NCBI GenBank assembly: GCA_024644405.1
Contig: JAHELC010000007.1
Span: 1 to 64,000, forward strand
Length of the DNA stretch: 64,000 nucleotides
Direction of reading: 5' to 3'
Source: Nitrospinaceae bacterium
GTDB lineage: Bacteria; Nitrospinota; Nitrospinia; Nitrospinales; Nitrospinaceae
The translations under genes and the position numbers were made by a program. The notes beneath the pieces are model-generated. The model saw only the letters and a list, made by a program, of their open reading frames with translations. It had not been told where the DNA came from and did not search any database. Shown one piece after another: positions 53,356 through 61,297 of the stretch (position 1 is its first letter; each line of letters begins with the position of its first letter).

Positions 53356-53570
53356 AGAGACACGGCCTGTCAAGAAGCTTGGCGGGTACCGGCTTCAGAT
53401 GATTGGATGATTGATACTTCGAACCCTTGTTACAATTAGAAACGATTCAATTAAAATACGCTACAAAAAAAATCACTGTACTATAAGTCACGGGTAAACG
53501 GAACAGGAGGTTCTCTGAGTGCCTCTTAAAAAGCCATTGTAAAACCCACAATCCCGGAATAAGGAATGAT

Positions 53571-53600
53571 CCCGTTGGTGTTTGACCCGACCCCAACGGG
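53571..53600. repeat. Hairpin upstream of DUF4912 gene
   Basis: CCCGTTGG / CCAACGGG, 8-bp stem with a 14-nt loop, 30 bp before the ATG at 53631. A possible leader structure. Confidence 0.4.
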
Positions 53601-53630
53601 CAACAACCATTTTCTCTTGGACAGGAACCC

Positions 53631-54560
53631 ATGATGCAAACTTCTGATCTATCCAGCAAAACCAAATCCGAATTGACAACGCTGGCACGGCGCAAAAAAA
53701 TCCCGGTGACTTCCGGGATGCTCAAGGGGGATTTGATCAAAGCCATCAAAAAAGGTCTCCGGAAAATCGAAGCGCAAAAAAAATCAAAAACCGCCAAAAA
53801 GACCTCAAAAAAGAAGAGTTCCAGGACTAAAACCGCGCGGAAACCCAAGGCACCCTCCCGTAAAACCGCTGCCGGCAAAGGGAAACAAACTGCGGCAAAA
53901 AAGAAGACGCGTAAAAAAAGTCCTGCAAAACGCAAAGCCAAAAGAGCTCCGGTAAAAAAAGCCGCCCCGCGCAAAAAAGCAACCGTTCGCTCGCCCAAAT
54001 CCGCTAAAAGCCTGACCGGCTCCAAGCCTGTGGAAATCGATCTGCCCGAACGCTATGGCGATCATCGTCTGGTGGTGCTGGCGCGCGATCCCAACTGGGC
54101 CTATGCCTATTGGGATTTGGAGACAACCCGGGTGCGGGACCTGTTGAAGAGAACGGGCCAATCCACGGCCGATGCCCGCTGGGTATTGCGGGTCTATTCC
54201 GCCGCGCTCCACCCGGTGGAGGAAAAAGGGCACTATTTTGACGTCGACATCGACGTCAAAACCGGCAGCTATTATCTCGACCTGTCGCGTCCGGGCGCGC
54301 GGTTCATCGTGGAGATCGGCGTGATGGATGCCTCCGGCATGTTCCGGGCCACCGCCCAATCGAATCCGGTTATTCTGCCCCTCGACCATCCGTCGGATAC
54401 AACGGCGCCCGAGGGTATGACGTCTGCAGAAACACCGACCTCCCCTTACGGGGGCTCGTCTCCGGCAGGCAGCAGCTCTCCGGGTGGGGAACCGGAGAAC
54501 ATCACCTCCCCCGACAGCGGGTCCGGCTTCAGCAAACCCCCGCCCTCCCGGTCCGAATAA
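53631..54560 (+). CDS. DUF4912 protein with histone H1-like basic region
   Basis: 309 aa. Residues ~5-45: SAP/Rho-N-like helix pair (L-S-S-K-T-K-S-E-L-T-T-L-A-R-R-K-K-I and L-K-G-D-L-I-K-A-I). Residues ~48-125: extremely Lys/Ala/Pro-rich low-complexity segment, as in histone H1-like or HU-tail proteins. Residues ~135-250: DUF4912 (Y-G-D-H-R-L-V-V-L-A-R-D-P-N-W-A-Y-A-Y-W-D-L and F-I-V-E-I-G-V). The last 60 residues are a Ser/Pro/Gly-rich tail. The DUF4912 domain is often encoded next to GH57 enzymes, as here (1 bp gap). Its role is unknown; the basic part suggests nucleic-acid or polyanion binding. Confidence 0.85.
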   Translation: MMQTSDLSSKTKSELTTLARRKKIPVTSGMLKGDLIKAIKKGLRKIEAQKKSKTAKKTSKKKSSRTKTARKPKAPSRKTAAGKGKQTAAKKKTRKKSPAKRKAKRAPVKKAAPRKKATVRSPKSAKSLTGSKPVEIDLPERYGDHRLVVLARDPNWAYAYWDLETTRVRDLLKRTGQSTADARWVLRVYSAALHPVEEKGHYFDVDIDVKTGSYYLDLSRPGARFIVEIGVMDASGMFRATAQSNPVILPLDHPSDTTAPEGMTSAETPTSPYGGSSPAGSSSPGGEPENITSPDSGSGFSKPPPSRSE

Positions 54561-54561
54561 T

Positions 54562-56142
54562 ATGAACCAGGGTTATCTGTCACTGGTCCTGCACGCCCAC
54601 CTGCCCTATGTCCGGCACCCGGAACACAAGGAGTTTCTCGAAGAGGACTGGTTGTTCCAGGCCATCACCGAAACCTATATTCCCCTGATCCAGGTGTTCG
54701 ACGGACTGGAACAGGATGGCGTGCCCTTTAAAATTACCATGTCGTTGACGCCGCCCCTGTTATCCATGCTGAGCGACGACCTGCTGCAACGGCGTTACCT
54801 CCGGTTTCTCGACCGTTCGCTGGAGCTGGCGGAAAAGGAAATCCAACGCACCCGCAACCAACCGGACATGCATCCGCTGGCCCGGATGTACTGCGACAAG
54901 TTGAACGAAGCCCGGCACCTGTTCGTGGACCGCTACCACCACAACCTCATCCAGGCCTTCCGCAACTTCATGGAAGCGGGGCACCTGGAGATCATCACCT
55001 GTGGCGCCACGCACGGTTATCTGCCGCTGATGAATCTGGTGCCCAACGCGGTGCGCGCCCAGATCCAGGTCGCCGTGCAGACACACGAGCGTTTCCTGGG
55101 TGTGAAACCTTCCGGCATCTGGCTTCCGGAATGCGCTTACGAACCGGGCATCGAATCGTATCTGGCGGACGCGGGACTCGATCATTTCTTTCTGGACAGC
55201 CACGGACTGCTGTTCGCCCAGCCGCGACCCCGCCACGGCGTCTACACGCCCATCCTCTGTCCCAACGGCGTGGCTGCCTTCGGCCGCGACACGGAATCGT
55301 CCAAGCAGGTGTGGAGTTCGAAGGAAGGTTATCCCGGCGATTTCGACTACCGCGATTTTTACCGGGACATCGGTTACGATCTCGATCACGATTACATCCG
55401 GCCCTACATCGCCGTCACCGGCGAACGCAAGATGACCGGTTTCAAATATCACCGCATCACGGGAGCCACCGATCACAAGGAACCGTACCAGCCGCAACAC
55501 GCGCGGAGCAAGGCCGCAGCCCATGCCGGCAACTTCCTGTTCAACCGCCAGCTCCAGATCAACCACCTGGCGGAAACGATGGACCGGCCCCCCATCGTGG
55601 TGGCGCCGTACGATGCGGAACTGTTCGGCCACTGGTGGTACGAGGGACCGGACTGGCTCAACTTCCTGATACGCAAAGTCGCTTTGGATCAGGAGGTGGT
55701 CGCTTTAACCACCCCCGCCGAATATCTGAAACGGCACCCGAAGAATCCCTGCGCCACCCCCGCCGCCTCCAGCTGGGGGCATAACGGGTATCACGAACAC
55801 TGGCTGAGCGACAAGAACGACTGGGTCTACCGCCACCTGCACAAGGCGGCCGGGCGGATGGTGGAGCTGGCACAAACCTATCTGCACGCCTCCGGACTGC
55901 AGGAACGCGCCCTCAACCAGGCGGCGCGGGAACTGCTCCTAGCGCAGGCGAGCGACTGGGCGTTCATCATGTACGCCGGGACCATGGTGGAGTATGCCGT
56001 GAAACGCACCAGGGATCACCTCGTCCGCTTCACCTGCCTGTATAAGAATATTCGCAGGGGCAGGATCAACGAAGAATGGCTCGCCGATATCGAATCGAAG
56101 GACAACATTTTTCCTGACATTGATTACCGGGTGTACTCGTAG
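54562..56142 (+). CDS. GH57 family glucan branching enzyme-like protein (DUF1957 type)
   Basis: 526 aa; the ATG lies one base after the DUF4912 stop. N-terminal GH57 (beta/alpha)7 barrel: L-S-L-V-L-H-A-H-L-P-Y-V-R-H-P (~4-18), G-A-T-H-G-Y-L-P-L, the catalytic nucleophile Glu in G-I-W-L-P-E-C-A-Y (~192) and acid Asp in V-A-P-Y-D-A-E-L-F-G-H-W-W (~350). A C-terminal helical domain follows with S-S-W-G-H-N-G-Y and S-D-W-A-F-I-M. This matches the 1,4-alpha-glucan branching enzyme branch of GH57, acting on glycogen-like storage glucan. Branching activity cannot be proved from sequence. Confidence 0.9.
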   Translation: MNQGYLSLVLHAHLPYVRHPEHKEFLEEDWLFQAITETYIPLIQVFDGLEQDGVPFKITMSLTPPLLSMLSDDLLQRRYLRFLDRSLELAEKEIQRTRNQPDMHPLARMYCDKLNEARHLFVDRYHHNLIQAFRNFMEAGHLEIITCGATHGYLPLMNLVPNAVRAQIQVAVQTHERFLGVKPSGIWLPECAYEPGIESYLADAGLDHFFLDSHGLLFAQPRPRHGVYTPILCPNGVAAFGRDTESSKQVWSSKEGYPGDFDYRDFYRDIGYDLDHDYIRPYIAVTGERKMTGFKYHRITGATDHKEPYQPQHARSKAAAHAGNFLFNRQLQINHLAETMDRPPIVVAPYDAELFGHWWYEGPDWLNFLIRKVALDQEVVALTTPAEYLKRHPKNPCATPAASSWGHNGYHEHWLSDKNDWVYRHLHKAAGRMVELAQTYLHASGLQERALNQAARELLLAQASDWAFIMYAGTMVEYAVKRTRDHLVRFTCLYKNIRRGRINEEWLADIESKDNIFPDIDYRVYS

Positions 56143-56163
56143 ATTTCATAACCTGAAAATTAG

Positions 56164-56919
56164 TTGTCAGACTCCCATCCGAGCCTTAACCTGATAAGGA
56201 ATAAACCATACAAAAACATTGTGGTGTCAAGAACAAGCATGGCCCCTTTTCTTTCAAGGATCAATAAATTGGGCGATTTATATTCATTTGAATCAAGATT
56301 TACTAATACATCAAAAGAAGATGGTTTGGATTATAATAAATTTCATTTCGATTTAATGAAGAACGGGGAAATATTTGATCCTGAACTAGATATTAAGGAA
56401 AGCGATCAATGCAAAAACAATCTGGTTAACCACTTTTACAATTCCTTTTGTAAGGCTATAAACTTTAGACAGAGTTCCGTTGTGGTCAAGCTTAGTTGGT
56501 TTGGTTATGACATTTCGGAATTAACCAAACAATATTGTCATGGAGGCAGTCAACAAATTAACCTGATAACAAACTATTTTCATTGGAAGGGTAAACCGCA
56601 TTCCTCTACCAACGAAGGATTTATGATGCTGTTGGAGTGCAATAAAAACTTATTAAAAGATTTATTTAAAAAATACTGGTTTCAAGTTTTTGATGAAAAA
56701 AAAATGGAGATCATTGTTTTAGATAATCGACAAATCTCAAAAATATTGGAATTGAGCAGGAATTTCATTGATGAAATTTTTAACTCAGAGCTCATGTCTT
56801 TAGCTGATTATGTATTGGACAACTCACACTGCGGTTTTCATTTTTATGTAAAAACCAAGACAGCCCCCCCTGAAGATTTTCGAATAGCCTTTCAAAAGAA
56901 AATTAGATTAAAAAATTAG
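56164..56919 (+). CDS. AT-rich orphan gene, 251 aa (start uncertain)
   Basis: Much lower GC than its neighbours and many AAA/AAT/ATT codons, suggesting recent acquisition. Protein is soluble and mixed alpha/beta with no motif I recognise (F-H-F-D-L-M-K-N-G, V-V-K-L-S-W-F-G-Y-D-I-S, N-Y-F-H-W-K-G). The frame opens at TTG 56164 right after a stop; the first ATG is 56239 (M-A-P-F-L-S-R-I-N-K). Neither has a good ribosome site, so 226 aa is the alternative length. Inserted between the GH57 gene and the apgM-lysC-cimA unit. Confidence 0.6.
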   Translation: MSDSHPSLNLIRNKPYKNIVVSRTSMAPFLSRINKLGDLYSFESRFTNTSKEDGLDYNKFHFDLMKNGEIFDPELDIKESDQCKNNLVNHFYNSFCKAINFRQSSVVVKLSWFGYDISELTKQYCHGGSQQINLITNYFHWKGKPHSSTNEGFMMLLECNKNLLKDLFKKYWFQVFDEKKMEIIVLDNRQISKILELSRNFIDEIFNSELMSLADYVLDNSHCGFHFYVKTKTAPPEDFRIAFQKKIRLKN

Positions 56920-57114
56920 CGCTCGCAGTATCTCCAGTTTGGGGGCTGGCCCACACACCCTTTCGGTCTATCCGTGTTTATCTGTGTCTCCTTCACAAAG
57001 GGCGAGTCGTTTAAAAATATAAGGTTTTTCAAGCCTTTGGTCATGGAAAACCATCCAAATTGCGCTATAATTCCTAAAGCACCCCGTTCACAACCCTGAA
57101 CCGCTCCTAAGGCT

Positions 57115-58320
57115 ATGAAATATATAGTACTACTTTGCAATGGGCTGACCGATCAGCCGATTGCCGAAAAAGACAATCAGACGCCTCTGCAACTGGCGGA
57201 TACGCCGAACCTGGACCGGTTGGCCAACCAGGGCCGCTGTGGATCGGTCCGGACCATCCCGGAGGACCTGCCGGCGGGCAACGAAATTTCGTATCTCTCC
57301 CTGCTGGGTTACGACCCGGCGGAGACCAATCTCGGCCCGGCGCTTTACGAGGCCCGGGCCCTGGGGGTAGAACTGAAAGACGACGAGGTGCCGTTGTGCT
57401 GTGATTTCATCATGCTGCAATCCAGCCACAACGACATGATCCTGAAGGATTTCACCGCCGGGCAGTTGTCGGCGGATAACGCTCAACTGCTGTTGGGCGC
57501 CCTGCAGGAGCAGATTCCGGACGCGGTGACCTTTCACCCCGGCGCCGGCTACCACAACCTGATGGTCATGAAGGACACGGCGTTGTCGGACCGCCTGATG
57601 CCGCCGCACGAATTGGTGGGCGAGGGCATCCGCAAGCACATGCCGCAGGGCGACGCGTCGCGGGAACTGGTCTACCTGATGAACCAGGCGCAGATTATTC
57701 TGCACAATCACCCGTTCAACCAGGCGCGCGCCAAGAACGGCGAGGACGTGATCAACAGCGTCTGGTTCTGGGGCAACGGCAACGGCAAGCGCGACCTGCC
57801 CCCGGCCTTTTCCGAACGGTTCGGCAAACAGGCGTCGGTCATCACCGCTTCCCTGTTGATGAAGGGCATCGCCCAGACCGCGGGAATGGACACACCCGAA
57901 GTGAAAGGCGCGACCGGGTTCCCGGATACCGATTACGCGGCCAAGGTGTCCGCCGCCCTGAACGCACTGGAGAACCACGACGTGGTGGTTCTACATGTCG
58001 CCGCCGCCGAGACGCCGTCACTGCTCGGCAGTATTGACGACAAGATTTTGGCGATTGAGGACATCGACCGCGAAGTGGTCGCCCCGCTGACGGAGGCGGT
58101 GGATCAACGCAAGGACGTTACCCTGCTGTTGGTGGAAAATCACATGACCTCGGTGAACCTGATGCGCTATGCCAAAGACCCGGTTCCGTTTGTGGTCTAC
58201 CCCTCGACGCAGGGAGCGGACCGGGTGGAACAGTTCAACGAAGAAATTGTATTGGGCGGGTCGGATCATTTCAAATCCGGTGCGGATTTGATCGAATCGT
58301 TTCTGCAGGGAAAATTATGA
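57115..58320 (+). CDS. ApgM-like (cofactor-independent phosphoglycerate mutase family) protein, catalytic residues lost
   Basis: 401 aa, alkaline-phosphatase superfamily, overall layout of archaeal-type ApgM and of the ApgM-like proposed homoserine kinases. [15 protein letters not shown] and L-S-L-L-G-Y-D-P are conserved. Metal and nucleophile positions are altered: L-C-N-G-L-T-D at residue 9 (Asp expected at N9), G-N-E-I-S-Y (Ser/Thr nucleophile is Asn), A-E-T-P-S-L where D-E-x-G-H is expected, and E-N-H-M-T where G-D-H-P-T is expected. TAAGG precedes the ATG. The stop overlaps lysC by 4 bp; apgM-lysC-cimA order is known in Geobacter-like genomes. Perhaps a regulatory pseudoenzyme. Confidence 0.85.
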   Translation: MKYIVLLCNGLTDQPIAEKDNQTPLQLADTPNLDRLANQGRCGSVRTIPEDLPAGNEISYLSLLGYDPAETNLGPALYEARALGVELKDDEVPLCCDFIMLQSSHNDMILKDFTAGQLSADNAQLLLGALQEQIPDAVTFHPGAGYHNLMVMKDTALSDRLMPPHELVGEGIRKHMPQGDASRELVYLMNQAQIILHNHPFNQARAKNGEDVINSVWFWGNGNGKRDLPPAFSERFGKQASVITASLLMKGIAQTAGMDTPEVKGATGFPDTDYAAKVSAALNALENHDVVVLHVAAAETPSLLGSIDDKILAIEDIDREVVAPLTEAVDQRKDVTLLLVENHMTSVNLMRYAKDPVPFVVYPSTQGADRVEQFNEEIVLGGSDHFKSGADLIESFLQGKL

Positions 58321-59588
58321 GCAGTAATCTGATTGTACAAAAATACGGCGGCACCTCGGTGGGCACACTGGACCAGATCCGGAACGTCGCCAAGCGGGTC
58401 AAGAAAAGCCGCGATGCCGGCAAGGACGTGCTGGTGGTGGTCTCCGCCATGGCGGGGGAGACCGACAAGCTGTTGGAGATGGCCAACAAATTGTCCGATC
58501 TGCCGGAACGACGGGAGATCGACCTGCTGTTGTCCTCGGGCGAACGCATCTCCAGCGCCCTGTTGTCCATCGCCCTGCACGGCATGGGCTGTCCGGCGGT
58601 GGCGCTGACGGGGAGGCAAATGGGCCTGGTCACCGATGACACCCACACTCGCGCCCGGATCAAGGCCATCAATGCCGGCCGGGCGACCGACATCCTCAAG
58701 ACCAATCACGTCGTGGTCTGCGCCGGGTTCCAGGGCGTCAACGATCTGGGGGATGTGACCACCCTCGGCCGGGGCGGATCCGACACCTCCGCGGTGGCTT
58801 TGGCGGTGGCTTTAAAGGCCGATGTGTGCGAAATTTATACCGACGTCAGGGGGGTCTACACCGCCGACCCGCGCATGGTGCCCAACGCCCGCAAACTGAA
58901 TATGGTATCCTTTGAAGAGATGCTGGAAATGGCCAGCCTGGGCGCCAAGGTCCTGCAGATACGCTGTGTCGAGTTTGCCAATAATTTTAATATGCCAATC
59001 GTGGTCCGCTCCACTTTCGACGAGACGGATCAGGGGACCCGGATTGGCCAGGAGAATCCCGATATGGAACAGCCGGTCGTATCCGGAGTGATGTACGACA
59101 AGGATCAATCGAAGATCACCGTCAAGGGTGTGCCGGATCAACCGGGCATCGCCGCCAATATTTTTAACGCGCTGGCGGAGGCTGCCATTTCGGTGGACAT
59201 GATCATCCAGAACGTGAGCGCGGAGGGCCATACCGACATTTCGTTCACTCTGCACACCACGAATTTGAAGGAAGCCATGTCGATCATGGAGAAGAAGGGC
59301 AAAGAGGTGAAGGCCGAAAGCGTTTCAGCCGATTCGAACATATCCAAAATCTCCGTGGTCGGCGCGGGCATGCGCAGTCATTCCGGCGTGGCGGCCCGGA
59401 TTTTCAGTACGCTGTCGCGCGAAAGCATAAACATCATGATGATCAGCACCTCGGAAATCCGCGTGTCCTGTATCATCGATAAACAAAGCACCGAACAGGC
59501 AGTGCGCGCCTTGCATGGCGAATTCAAACTGGACGAGGAACCGAAGCGGGTATCGCAACCGGCCACCGACGCCTCGCCCGCAACCTGA
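58317..59588 (+). CDS. lysC: Aspartate kinase
   Basis: 423 aa; phosphorylates aspartate, entry to Lys, Thr, Met and [11 protein letters not shown] at 9-16, [13 protein letters not shown] (~150) and the D-P-R region T-A-D-P-R-M-V. C-terminal tandem ACT domains: V-P-D-Q-P-G-I-A-A (~262) and [13 protein letters not shown] (~345), as in feedback-inhibited monofunctional kinases. Translationally coupled to the preceding ApgM-like gene; cimA follows after 15 bp. Confidence 0.97.
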   Translation: MSSNLIVQKYGGTSVGTLDQIRNVAKRVKKSRDAGKDVLVVVSAMAGETDKLLEMANKLSDLPERREIDLLLSSGERISSALLSIALHGMGCPAVALTGRQMGLVTDDTHTRARIKAINAGRATDILKTNHVVVCAGFQGVNDLGDVTTLGRGGSDTSAVALAVALKADVCEIYTDVRGVYTADPRMVPNARKLNMVSFEEMLEMASLGAKVLQIRCVEFANNFNMPIVVRSTFDETDQGTRIGQENPDMEQPVVSGVMYDKDQSKITVKGVPDQPGIAANIFNALAEAAISVDMIIQNVSAEGHTDISFTLHTTNLKEAMSIMEKKGKEVKAESVSADSNISKISVVGAGMRSHSGVAARIFSTLSRESINIMMISTSEIRVSCIIDKQSTEQAVRALHGEFKLDEEPKRVSQPATDASPAT

Positions 59589-59603
59589 CCCGAAAACGCG
59601 TAG

Positions 59604-61196
59604 ATGGATACGAAAACGATTAAAATATACGACACCACTTTACGGGACGGTTCCCAGGCGGAAGAAATCGCCTTCACCGTAGAGGATAAGCTGCGCATCG
59701 CCCACAAGCTGGACGACAACGGCATCCACTATATCGAAGGCGGCTGGCCGGGATCGAATCCCAAGGACGTGGAATTTTTCGAGAAGATTAAAAAGGAATC
59801 CTTCCAGCAGGCAAAGCTGGTTGCGTTCGGCAGTACCCGCTCGCCCAAACACAAGGCGGAAAACGATCCCAATCTGAAGTGCCTGCTGCAGGCGGAAACC
59901 CCGGTGGTCACCATCTTTGGAAAAAGCTGGGACATGCATGTCAAAGAGGCGCTGTCCACGAACCTCGACGAAAACCTGCGCATGGTGTCCGACAGCCTGT
60001 CCTTCCTGAAGAAATACGTCAAGGAAGTGATGTTCGACGCCGAGCATTTTTTTGACGGCTATAAAAAAAATCCGGAATACGCGCTCAAGGTATTGAAGGA
60101 AGCCGAATCGGCGGGGGCCGATTGGCTGGTATTGTGCGACACCAACGGCGGCACGATGCCCTGGGAAATCAAAACCATTTTCGAAGAAGTGCGCAAGGTT
60201 TGCAAGACCCCGCTCGGCATCCATACGCACAACGATTCCGAATTGGGCGTCGCCAACGCACTGACTGCGGTCGAAGCCGGAGCGGGACAGGTGCAGGGCA
60301 CCATCAACGGTTACGGCGAGCGGTGCGGCAACTGTAATCTGGTTTCAGTCGTTCCCAATCTGAAATTGAAAATGGGAATGGACTGCATCTCCAACGCGCA
60401 GATGAAAGGGTTGAAGGATTTATCCGCCTTCGTGGACGAGCTGGCCAACAAGGCGCATTGGAACCATCAGCCCTATGTCGGGAAAAGTGCGTTCGCGCAC
60501 AAAGGCGGCATCCACGTCAGCGCCATGCAGAAAAACCGCGAGACCTATGAGCACATCGACCCCTCACATGTGGGCAACCAGACGCGCATCCTGGTGTCCG
60601 ACCTGTCGGGCAAAAGCAATATCCTGGAAAAGGCGAAAGAATTCGGCATGGACATCGACTCGAAGGATCCCAAAATCCAGGAAGTGCTGGACCAGCTGAA
60701 GGAATCGGAAAAACTGGGCTTCCAGTACGAAGGCGCCGAAGCCTCGTTTGAATTGTTGATGCGCGACGCGCTGGGCGAACGGGAACAGCATTTCGAGTTC
60801 ATCGGCTTTCGCGTGATCGTGGAAAAGCGGCAGGAAGACGAAGCGCCGCTGGCGGAAGCCTCTGTGAAGATCCGCGTCAACGGCGTGCAGGAAGTAACCG
60901 CCGCCGAAGGGCACGGTCCCGTCAATGCCCTCGACAAAGCCATCCGCAAAGCGCTGACCAAGTTCTATCCGGAACTGGAAGAGGTGAGCCTGTTCGACTA
61001 CAAGGTGCGCATCCTCGACGAGAAAAGCGGCACCACGGCGAAGATTCGCGTGCTGGTAGAATCGGGCGACCACGAATCCAAATGGGGCACCGTTGGCGTT
61101 TCCGAGGATATCATCGAAGCCAGCTGGCAGGCCCTGATCGACAGCATCCTCTACAAATTGAGTGCCGTTCCCAAAGACAAAACCACTCTGGCCTGA
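59604..61196 (+). CDS. cimA: (R)-citramalate synthase
   Basis: 530 aa. Condenses pyruvate and acetyl-CoA to citramalate, giving 2-oxobutanoate for isoleucine without threonine. Catalytic HMGL-like barrel: D-T-T-L-R-D-G-S-Q (~10-18; Q-A-E-E-I follows), H-T-H-N-D-S-E-L-G (metal His pair), [12 protein letters not shown]-terminal LeuA dimerisation/regulatory domain from ~400 (G-H-G-P-V-N-A-L-D). The N-terminal motif and 530-aa length fit the CimA type rather than LeuA or NifV. Last gene of the ApgM-like/lysC/cimA unit. Confidence 0.95.
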   Translation: MDTKTIKIYDTTLRDGSQAEEIAFTVEDKLRIAHKLDDNGIHYIEGGWPGSNPKDVEFFEKIKKESFQQAKLVAFGSTRSPKHKAENDPNLKCLLQAETPVVTIFGKSWDMHVKEALSTNLDENLRMVSDSLSFLKKYVKEVMFDAEHFFDGYKKNPEYALKVLKEAESAGADWLVLCDTNGGTMPWEIKTIFEEVRKVCKTPLGIHTHNDSELGVANALTAVEAGAGQVQGTINGYGERCGNCNLVSVVPNLKLKMGMDCISNAQMKGLKDLSAFVDELANKAHWNHQPYVGKSAFAHKGGIHVSAMQKNRETYEHIDPSHVGNQTRILVSDLSGKSNILEKAKEFGMDIDSKDPKIQEVLDQLKESEKLGFQYEGAEASFELLMRDALGEREQHFEFIGFRVIVEKRQEDEAPLAEASVKIRVNGVQEVTAAEGHGPVNALDKAIRKALTKFYPELEEVSLFDYKVRILDEKSGTTAKIRVLVESGDHESKWGTVGVSEDIIEASWQALIDSILYKLSAVPKDKTTLA

Positions 61197-61245
61197 CACC
61201 TCCCCCGAGGGAGACCGGGCAAGGCGCGGGGCAATTTTTTTAACT

Positions 61246-61297
61246 TGTCACCCTGAGCCTGTCGAAGGATGGTATCCTTCTGCAAAGATATCTTTGC
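61246..61297. repeat. Dispersed repeat plus two hairpins between cimA and glnE
   Basis: CTGAGCCTGTCGAAG core (61254-61268), a GAAGGAT-ggt-ATCCTTC hairpin (61264-61280) and a perfect 16-bp palindrome GCAAAGATATCTTTGC (61282-61297) that runs into the glnE stop. Position between convergent genes suggests a bidirectional transcription barrier. Confidence 0.6.
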
